The notes below the pieces were generated by a model that saw only the letters and a program-made list of their open reading frames with translations, was not told where the DNA came from and ran no database searches. Positions 55,768 to 64,000 of a stretch of DNA of 64,000 nt are shown here, one piece after another; positions within the stretch are counted from its first letter, which is position 1, and every line of letters begins with the position of its first letter. This DNA is from Cordilura impudica (lineage: Eukaryota > Arthropoda > Insecta > Diptera > Scathophagidae): assembly GCA_963682025.1 (NCBI GenBank), contig OY821518.1:228937348-229001347 (forward strand). The letters run 5' to 3'. The position numbers and the translations under genes are program-made.

Positions 55768-56095
55768 AAATATACTAGAGAACCCCTGCTGATGCGCTGC
55801 ATTATATTATATTATATTAATTTTTATAATATAATACCAAAATTTGCCAAGAGAAGTTAACGTACAGTAATGCCAAAATATGCCAAGAGAAGTTAACGTA
55901 CAGTAATGCCAAAATATGTCAAGATAAGTTAACGTACAGTAAAAGTAAAGTTGATTCTCCACGCATAACTTTCCTCAAACCCAATGAATTTAAGCAGTTA
56001 ATAGCTCAAAAGAAGGAGCTTGAACCACTGAGTGTTCTTAGACCTATGTCAACAGCCTACGTTAATTATAGAGGTTTGAGAGAAGAAAAATATTG
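55768..56095 (+). repeat. Second copy of the minisatellite / FLKPNEF repeat
   Basis: TACTAGAGAACCCCTGCTGA, tandem 36-bp units with CCAAGAGAAGTTAACGTACA and AATGCCAAAATATG, then the conserved frame F-L-K-P-N-E-F-K-Q-L-I-A-Q-K-K-E-L-E-P-L and on to R-G-L-R-E-E-K-Y-stop. Compare 11715-12110. Confidence 0.6.
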
Positions 56096-56148
56096 AAAAA
56101 AATCTTGAATGCAAAGTTTATTCATAAATTCTTTTAATATATAAGATG

Positions 56149-57043
56149 AGTGTGCGAAATTAGCCCCCCATTTTTGGAAATACAATTTTTTGAGGTTTGT
56201 TCTGAATTGTTCTAGGATTGTTCTACAATGTTCCAAAACGATGAGTTTCTACGATCTGAGGGTGCCAATCAGGATACCTTGTACGAAAGAAATTTTGGAA
56301 TCTGTACGTTAACTTTCGGGTTGCATATAAATATTGATATCGTTTAATAACGTTGATATTTTTTTTTCCAAACTGGGGGGGCAACATTTAAAATTAGTTT
56401 TTTTCGATTTACCGGTAAAAATTATAATTTAGAAACTCATCGCTTTGGAACATTATAGAACAATTCAGAACAATCTTCAAAAAATTTTATTTCCAAAGAT
56501 GGGGAAGAAATTTTGGAATCTGTACTTTAACTTTCGTGTTGCATAAAAATATTGATATCGTTTAATAACGTTGATATTTTTTTTTCCAAGAGTGGGGGGG
56601 GCAACATTTAAAATTCGTTTTTTTTTCGATTTACCGGTAAAAATTATATTTTAGAAACTCATCGTTTTGGAACATTATAGAACAATCCTAGAACAATTCA
56701 GAACAATCTTCAAAAAATTTTATTTCCAAAATATTGATATCGTTTAATAACGTTGATATCGCGGAAAAATGTTTTTCGATCTCATTTGCGTACGTTACGG
56801 TTTGCAACATATCTATTTTGGAACAATGTTTAGAACAACTAGAGCAACCTAGAACAACCGCCAAACTTAGTTTTTTCCAAAAGTGGTGGGGCAAAGCTTA
56901 AAATTGGTTTTTTTCGATTTACCGGTACAAATTACATTTTAGAAACTCATCGTTTTGGAACAATGTAGAACAATCCTAGAACAATGTACAACAATCTTCA
57001 AAAAATTTTTTTTTCCAAAACTGGGGGGCTAACTTCGCACACT
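56149..57043. mobile_element. MITE with AGTGTGCGAA ends and phased AGAACAAT repeats
   Basis: AGTGTGCGAAATTAGCCCCC on the left pairs with GGGGGCTAACTTCGCACACT on the right. The interior is three to four degenerate units, each with a block of AGAACAAT/TGTTCT motifs, GATTTACCGGTAAAAATTAT, AAACTCATCGTTTTGGAACA and a C/G run before AGTTTTGG. No transposase. Confidence 0.75.
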
Positions 57044-57099
57044 TTAAATATATGCCTTTATCACATAAGGGTGTCGCTAAAATTTTTTATTGAAATTTT

Positions 57100-58235
57100 T
57101 TATGAAAATGCTTGGTCGCAACAGGTGTTTGGAAACCACTAGTTTAGAGGATTCCTAGAATTTTTATTAAAAGTCTATCTTATTTTTTAGTTTCCTACGG
57201 TTCAACTCGATCGTTTATTATTTGCACAAATTCTCTATTGAATTTATTTTCGGAGATTGAGAATGATATTCCATAATATAAATATTGTTGTCACCGAACA
57301 ACTTTTTCCATAGCCTAACGTTTGGTATCGTTGTCTTCTTCAAACTGTCATTTTATGATCATATTCCATTCAGCATATTTTTCTATTTTTCTCTCCAATG
57401 TATGAACGTATTTTCTTTAAAAAAATAAAAAATTGCTTGAAACTACCAAGGAAACCATATCTTAAATCTGTTGCTGCCAACTACCTCCATATTGAAAAGT
57501 TTTTGGCGTGGATCTAATGACACATTTTTTGAGACATCGAAATCGTGTTTTGCCATCACCTTAATACATTTCGCTACTTATTTATACCCTCTAGACCACA
57601 GCAATGTTTGTGAGTTTTAGCAAATTTCTTACTTGTTTCTAAATGTTTTTAATTCAGCCTTGGAACTTTTTTTAATGTTCTACCATGCAGGCCACTTTGT
57701 CCCAAAATTCTCCGAACTTTCCCCATTCCGGACTTAAATAGTTCGTGTTTCCATAAAATTCGGGGTTTTCGTATTGAATACAATGGCTTACGATTAGATA
57801 ACGCATTGAAAGTATTTTTTTTTTTTTATAACCGTCCTACCTGATTTCTACAAGTTTTTTTATTGTGTTTTGTTTCCTCTTCGGTACAATACTTTGCCCC
57901 TCCCTATTAATTTAAAATGAAAAACAATTATTTAGTTTGAAGTATTTTCTATTATTGTCGCTGTTTCTTTTTCTTCCGATATAGGACCGTCTAAAATTTT
58001 TAATTTATAAAACTAACAATTTTGTATTATTGTTTTAATATGGCACAAAAACAAAGTTTAATGAAAATTTTTATAGTTTCTAACAATATTGGTATAAAAT
58101 TTCCATACAAATTATTCGAATATTTGGCAAAACTAGTTTTGAAAGTTTAACTGAATTGGGATATTAGTGTAAGCGCATTAAAGTTTAACCGCATAGCATA
58201 ATATTTCTTTTATATGTGTTAAAAGTGTAATGAGT
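57100..58235. repeat. 3' flank of receptor unit 6
   Basis: Matches 11270-11700 and 39690-39900 in the part 57450-57800. 58010-58130 matches the near 3' flank of copies 2, 3 and 4 (TAATATGGCACAAAAACAAAG type). No exon with the receptor C-terminal motif was recognised. Confidence 0.5.
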
Positions 58236-58256
58236 TCAAAATGTACATATACTTGC

Positions 58257-59144
58257 CTCTTCCGCCATATTACTGCATATCAATCCTATAAGTAGAAAAC
58301 TTAACATAGGGAATATCCAACGCGTAGACGTAAATGCTGATTCTATTGAATTTGTTGTTGCTAATAAGAGTACATCTGATATCGATTCCGCGGTAAAGCA
58401 AATTGTGCAAATAAATATTGGAATTCCGTAAATACTGCTAACGCTCTCCACAGATACGTATATAATTTCATCATGCAGTTGTAATAATTCTTGAAATATC
58501 TCTAACTTGCTATCACTTAGTGCTGCAAGATTTTCTGGCAACATAAGATTTTCAATAGAATACGACACAAATTTGAAAATATTGGAAACCGTCATTACAA
58601 TACTTATATAAATTGACCAAATAAAAATCCATAAAACAGAGTAAATGCAATACGTGACCCATGAATAATAAAGATAATCATATCCACTAGTAGTACAAAT
58701 TGTATATGCCGTATTAAGAAGATATATTATGACGCACGATATTAAGGAACCCATACGAATTCTTGTGTATAAATGAACATTATGCGAATTTCCTTGTAGA
58801 AACATTCGCCTCCATTTTCGAACAATTTCCAAAAGTTCAAGATGTTGATGTTGCTTTAAAATCCACCATAAGTTTAATGTTATTTGTATCAAATACAAGA
58901 ACTCCATTGATATTTGGTTGTAGTAATTACCGGAGTCACTGTATTCCCCGAAATAGAATTCATGGTGTTGCATTACGAAAAATGTTAAGGTTATTATCAT
59001 TGAAGTTTGAATGAGAATGTGAGAAGTATAGAAAATTATATTATTATTTTTTATTTTATAACAATTGTCATCTGCATCAAATTGTGCCGCCAAAATACCA
59101 GCAAATTTCAATAATTTATAAAAAACTTCTATTTCATCCGCCAT
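58257..59144 (-). CDS. Gustatory-receptor-like protein, copy 6 (main exon, 296 codons)
   Basis: Start ATG at 59144 (KMADEIEVFYKLLKFAGIL). Segments: first hydrophobic stretch about residues 36-58, second about 72-95, loop K-Q-H-Q-H-L-E-L-L-E-I-V-R-K-W-R-R, third about 123-147, fourth about 155-185, then L-Q-L-H-D-E-I-I-Y-V and Y-G-I-P-I, fifth about 235-260, sixth about 270-290. The exon ends C-S-N-M-A-E-E at GAG|GCAAGT (58256-58251). Beyond the donor, a 4-bp insertion destroys the frame seen in copies 2-5, although the exon itself is clean; this supports the view that the region is intron. It is closest to copies 4 and 5. The acceptor-like CTTACAG of copies 3-5 is lost here (CTTACAC). Confidence 0.77.
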
Positions 59145-59417
59145 TTTACTTATTCTGAGTTTACAAATCAACTGTTGTCGTTGGTTGAAAACATTAATGC
59201 TCAAAAATACGAAGGAAGAAAAACACGAAGCTGAAAAAAGCACATTCGATTTTTATTAAACTATTATTTATTCTTTCAAGAGTATAAATAATGGTTTAAA
59301 TCAACTACTGAATATTTCAGTTTTAAATTAACGAAGCTTTCTAAACCTAACATTATTTAATAACTTTGACCTCTAGTGTTAAGAGTTTCTAGAATATAGC
59401 CACTTAAACGTTAAACA

Positions 59418-60540
59418 AGTAAGAGTATTAAATTCGGCTATGCCGAATGCCTGATACCCTCCACCTGGTTTTTACGTTTACATTAATATATGCACTGTTT
59501 GTGAGTCCGATCGCAGAGGAGATGTGTAAACATCTAGTAATTAAAGTTTTTTTTTTATGGCACTTTATAAAATCAAAGAGAAAGCGTTATCTATGTATCA
59601 CTTATAGCAATCAACTGCAGAGCTCCTACTAATATAAAAATAATTATTATAATTATTTCAACCAGTTAATTTTTATTTTTTCGTTTTTTATTTTATATTT
59701 TTCATTTTTAATTTTTCGTCTATCATTTTTCATTTTTAATTTTTTATATTTCATTTGCCATTTTTTCATTTTTCACTTTTCATTTTTTATTTTTCATTTT
59801 TTATTTTTAATTTTTTTTATTTTTCATTTGTTATTTTTCATTTTTTATATTTCATTTTTAATTTTTCATTTTGTATTTTTAATTTTTTATTTTTCATTTT
59901 TTATTTTTTATTTGATATTTTTCATATTTTATTTTCATTTTTTTATTTTTCATTTTTTATTTTGTATTTTTCATTTTGCGTTTTTCATTTTTTATTTTTA
60001 TTTTTCCTTTTTCATTTTTTATTTTTAATTTTTCATTTTTCATTTCTTATTTTTCCTTTTTCTTTTTTTTTTTTTTAATTTTTCATTTCTTATTTTTAAT
60101 TTTTTATTTTTCATTTTGCATAAACACATATCATAATTTTTTCACCAATACAATCATAAGTCACACCGGTTTTTTCTTACGCTCCCTTGTTACGCTGATT
60201 TTTTCTTACGCTCATATGTTACGCTGTTTTTGTGATTGTATTGTGAAATAGAAAGTTACCCCCCAGCGCGTATAGATGTTTACACATCAAAAAATTATTT
60301 GAAAAAGTTGACAAACTCAGTGAATTTTGGTGTTTTTTTTTATATGTATGTATTTCAGTTCATATCTTGGTACAATGATGCTTGACAAACAATACTATCC
60401 TAACTTTACACAAGTGAGTCGCTGATTTTGTTAATGAGTATGATTTCAACAGACAGACGGACATACGGACAGATGGACATACGAACAGAAGGACACCGCT
60501 ATACCGACTCGCAAATTAATTTTTTGGTGCTCCCATAATG
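59418..60540 (+). repeat. Dispersed repeat family C, with an internal heptamer-type array
   Basis: Left end: palindrome ATTCGGCTATGCCGAAT, then GATACCCTCCACCTGG. Right part: TTTCAGTTCATATCTTGGTA, ACAGACAGACGGACATACGG and CGCTATACCGACTCG. A degenerate TTTTTCA/TTTTTAT array sits between them. This copy shows that the array lies inside the repeat. Confidence 0.72.
59690..60118. repeat. Degenerate TTTTTCA / TTTTTAT array
   Basis: About 430 bp of T-rich units of 6-8 bp (TTTTTCA, TTTTTAT, TTTTTAA), less regular than the other satellites. Confidence 0.88.
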
Positions 60541-60759
60541 GCAGCACAAATTTTTTTGTTCAGAACGAGCAACACAGTTGGCACAGTCAAGCATGATAGT
60601 GGTGGGGGTCATGTTATGTTACTGAATATCGGTAGCTTGCTGTTCATCGAAAGAACGATGGATAACATGGTGTATCTCAATATTATGTTGGATATCCAAC
60701 CGTAATTTTCACTCTCCTTATGATAATGATAAAACACACTCAACTTCGCTTAGGTCATA

Positions 60760-62140
60760 AATGGATATGGATGACATTTTTATGTATTTGCCGCCTGCAA
60801 GTATGAACAAATTCATATAGAATGCTATTTACATACGGGATCGAAGTCGAAACATAGACCGAACATGACTGATCATTATTTGTAAAGTTACTTAATTTTC
60901 TAACTTAAATTTGAGAAAAATCTATGCAATATATTAGTTTTTTTAACAAATGTAAGTCAAGATCTGGAACCAGCTTTATATGAATGGGCAGCTTTATTTG
61001 AACTAGATAAACAAACATCTAACCCATAAAAACAAAGTTTTTATTAAAACTCCCTCTTTCCTTATGCATATGAGTTTGAATCTCTCCGTGACTGTGCGTA
61101 ACTATTTAAAAATTACTCCTTGGTCACAAAAAGTCTATGGACCAAGTTTCAGATTGATTGGATGAAGTGAAATGGAGTTTAAATCACTCCGTGACTGTGC
61201 GTGGCTATGCTTGACTATCCAAGTCTATGAACAAAGTTTCAGATCGATCGGATGAGGCGAAGTGAGGATTTAATCTGTCCGTGACTGTGCGTGACTATGC
61301 GTGACTGTGCGTGACTATGTCAAAGTTAATCTTTTTTCACGGTACATCTATCGACCAAGTTTCAGATCGAATGGATAATTGGAAATGGGTTTTAAATCAC
61401 TCCGTGACTGTGCGTGACTATGCGTGACTGCGTGTGACTATCTTAAAATTAATCTTTGGCCACAACAAGTGTACGGACAAAGTTTCAGATTGATCGGATG
61501 AGGGGAAGTGAGGTTTTAATCTCTCCGTGGCTGTGCGTCATTATGCGTGACTGTGCGTGATTGTGCGTGACTGTATCAAAGTTAATCTTTTTTCACGGTA
61601 AGTCTACCGACCAAGTTTCAGATCGATCGGATAAGTGGAAATAGGTTTTAAAGCACCCCGTGACTGTGCGTGACTACCCCAAAATTAATCTATGGTCACA
61701 ACAAGACTATGGGCCAAGTTTCAGATCAATTGGATGAGGGGGAATGGGGTTGTCACAACAAGACTATGGGCCAAGTTTCAGATCAATTGGATGAGGGGGA
61801 ATGGGGTTGTCCCATGGCGGACAGACAGACAGAGAGTATGAGTTAAAAGAAAGAGTTTAAAAATTGGATCGATCTCATATGGGTAATTTGTATGGAGACA
61901 TGGTGTGAACATGCACCGATTTTCACTAATTTCAATACTGATCGACGCATATCCAACTAAAGATTATATGTAGAATTTCGGTAAAATATATTTATACATA
62001 TTTGCGGTCTTTAGTTTGATTACAAAGTTTACATGAACGTATTGATGGACGGACGGACCGAGGGACGGGACGGACGCTAAAGGTAGGTAGTTGCAAACAT
62101 CACCACAAACTCTTTATGCCGCAGAGTGGTATAGGGTATA
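60760..62140 (+). repeat. Family A repeat with an internal expanded minisatellite
   Basis: 60790-61000 and 61860-62140 match successive parts of family A (TTTGCCGCCTGCAAGTATGA; GTGTGAACATGCACCGATTT; GACGGACGGACCGAGGGACG; GTGGTATAGGGTATAATT). The text between is a different, tandemly repeated sequence. Confidence 0.6.
61070..61830. repeat. Minisatellite with GTGACTGTGCGTGACTATGC and AAGTTTCAGAT units
   Basis: Degenerate units of about 80-135 bp, each with CCAAGTTTCAGATCGATCGG-type text followed by TCCGTGACTGTGCGTGACTA, itself made of 10-bp GTGACTGTGC / GTGACTATGC steps. AAGTTTCAGAT occurs about seven times. 61697-61753 and 61754-61810 are a perfect 57-bp tandem duplication. Confidence 0.85.
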
Positions 62141-62755
62141 ATTAGTCACCTTATAGGTTAAAGGAAGATATTAATCTATACAATAGCTTAATCTTACTGT
62201 ATGAATAAATTTGCCTTCATTAAAATGAACGTAATATACAATTCGCATTAATTATTTTGCAATGAAGTTGGTGTATCTATTATTTGATGTACTTGAAGTG
62301 TCTGCTTAACTCGAAAATCGCAATAAAAGATTTTTATTAGCATTTTTTTTAAATAATTTGTTTTTCTTTTAATTATTTAAACTATCTCTCGATTTTTTTA
62401 TTACATTTATTTATATGAATATATGAATATCACAAAAATTAACATTAAGTCGAAATCATGCTTTCGACAAAAATGACTTTTTATATAAATGTAATGTGGC
62501 TTCATTACGACTTAGGCCAGTATGTTTTCATTAATAACTTTTTATTAAACGGTGTTAGAGAAATGGGGATTTCACGTAAATATAAAGCGTTTTTAGTAGA
62601 ATATGATAGAGTACATAACTCAAATCATTTTTAAGTCGACTTAGGCGGTTATCGCTTGTGACAACAGATATATATAGATGATAAAAAGTTCCTGAAATCA
62701 CGCAAATCATTTATCTCAAATAAATTTCTTCCATCAAAATTAACATTTGAAGCCA
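62141..62755. other. AT-rich intergenic sequence, no gene recognised
   Basis: No supported feature. Two ATGAATATATGAATAT-like short repeats lie near 62416. Confidence 0.4.
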
Positions 62756-62759
62756 AATA

Positions 62760-63200
62760 TTTGTTTATACCCTCCACACTACAGTGGCAGAGGGTATATA
62801 TAGGTTTGTCTTTCCATTTGTAACGCATCGAAAAACTAATTTCCGACCCCATAAAGTCGATATATCTATGTCCGTCTGTCCGTGTGTCTGTTAAAATCAC
62901 GTTCATTCACAAAAAAACATTTACCTGGGTCAGGTTACGAATAAATTATTTGTCATTATTCCCACCAGGTTGGTATTTAAATTGGAGTAAATCGAGAGTC
63001 ATATGAGAAAAATTTGTAGACACCTAAAACAAAAAACCAAATGTTTTTGTTGTAAAAGTTTAGTGGTTGAACATAATAGTTGTACAACAACATAAAAAAG
63101 TGACAAAAAAATTATGAATATATATTAACAATACCAACAACACACCTAGACGAGCTAGGTTTGTAATATTACCACATATTTTTTATCGTTATCACGATAT
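62760..63200 (-). repeat. Dispersed repeat family C, inverted, next to a satellite
   Basis: ACCCTCCACACTACAGTGGC, GTCGATATATCTATGTCCGT and TTTAGTGGTTGAACATAATA match, inverted, 4850-4470. It passes directly into the heptamer array at about 63215, the mirror image of the arrangement at 1-4850. Confidence 0.75.
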
Positions 63201-63214
63201 ATATTAAAGATTTA

Positions 63215-64000
63215 AATTTTAAAAGTAAAAATTAAAAATTTAAAATTAAAAATTACAAATTCAAAATTCAAAATTAAATATTCAAAATTAAAAATTCAAA
63301 ATTAAAAATTTTAAATTAAAAATTAAAAATAAGAAATCAAAAATTAAAAATTAAAAATTAAAAATTAAAAATTCAAAACTCAAAATTAAAAATTAAAAAT
63401 TAAAAATTAAAAATTAAAAATTAAAAATTAAAAATTAAAAATTAAAAATTAAAAATTAAAAATTAAAAATTAAAAATTAAAAATTAAAAATTAAAAATTA
63501 AAAATTAAAAATTAAAAATTCAAAACTCAAAATTAAAAATTAAAAATTAAAAATTAAAAATTAAAAATTAAAAATTAAAAATAAAAATTAAAAATTAAAA
63601 TTAAAAATTAAAAATTAAAAATTAAAAATTAAAAATTAAAAATTAAAAATTAAAAATTAAAAATTAAAAATTAAAAATTAAAAATTAAAAATTAAAAATT
63701 AAAAATTAAAAATAAAAATTAAAAAAAAATTAAAAATTAAAAATTAAAAATTAAAAATTAAAAATAAAAATTAAAAAAAAATTAAAAATTAAAAATTAAA
63801 AATTAAAAATTAAAAATTAAAAATTAAAAATTAAAAATTAAAAATTAAAAATTAAAAATTAAAAATTAAAAATTAAAAATTAAAAATTAAAAATTAAAAA
63901 TTAAAAATTAAAAATTAAAAATTAAAAATTAAAAATTAAAAATTAAAAATTAAAAATTAAAAATTAAAAATTAAAAATTAAAAATTAAAAATTAAAAATT
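63215..64000. repeat. TTAAAAA heptanucleotide satellite (inverse of the 40487 array)
   Basis: The unit AAAAATT repeats with period 7 up to the window edge. The first 300 bp is mixed (AAAATTC, AAACTCA), the rest nearly pure. A segment AAATAAAAATTAAAAAAAAA occurs twice near 63711 and 63764, a duplication of about 53 bp. Confidence 0.96.

Noticed and set aside
59755..60251. Hydrophobic open frames in the T-rich array
   Set aside because: Low-complexity array read as protein; no conserved order.

Overview
The window looks like a repeat-rich, AT-rich nuclear segment from a brachyceran (probably calyptrate) fly. Six related, intron-containing, multi-membrane-segment receptor genes lie in tandem on the minus strand. 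They are surrounded by dipteran-type mobile elements (Helitron-like, piggyBac, pogo/Tigger, mariner, hAT, Transib/RAG1-like, Jockey-like and CR1-like) and by heptanucleotide satellites. I see no bacterial-type operons, tRNAs, rRNAs or CRISPR arrays. The species is not determined.

Layout. 1-4400 is a heptanucleotide satellite that runs into a dispersed (GTCY)-containing repeat. Receptor copies 1 to 6 have their main exons at 5780-4908, 13349-12462, 21392-20505, 35934-35047, 44416-43538 and 59144-58257, all on the minus strand. Each main exon starts at M-(A/V/T)-D-E-I-E and ends, in phase 0, at a candidate splice donor. The donor is GCAAGT in five copies and GTAAGT in copy 5. The exon(s) carrying the seventh membrane segment were not found. 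Upstream of several copies lies the same broken mariner transposase fragment, and downstream lies the same non-coding flank, so the duplicated unit is larger than the gene.

Between the receptor genes lie nested mobile elements. 6563-11241 is a piggyBac fragment hit by a Transib/RAG1-like element, itself hit by a CR1-like LINE and cut by a Helitron-like element. 15761-18662 is a 2.9-kb hAT-type foldback element with 8-bp target duplications, and 53303-54562 is a one-arm relative. 23950-29692 is a broken Tigger transposase joined to a fuller Transib/RAG1-like element whose ends begin CACAGTGG. 31139-31624 is a Helitron 3' end with a helicase remnant. 45000-51860 is a Jockey-like LINE split by a 2.8-kb DNA transposon (about 46572-49338). 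That transposon carries a nearly intact 560-residue transposase of unassigned superfamily and six same-direction copies of a TGTCYGTACGTGAC motif.

The satellites at 1-4400, 40487-42290, 59690-60118 and 63215-64000 all keep a 7-bp period with related units (TTTTCCA, TTTTACA, TTTTTAA). Three of the four sit inside or against the same dispersed repeat family, suggesting the mobile repeat seeds the satellite. The receptor genes are the only likely host genes; nearly everything else is mobile-element or repeat DNA.
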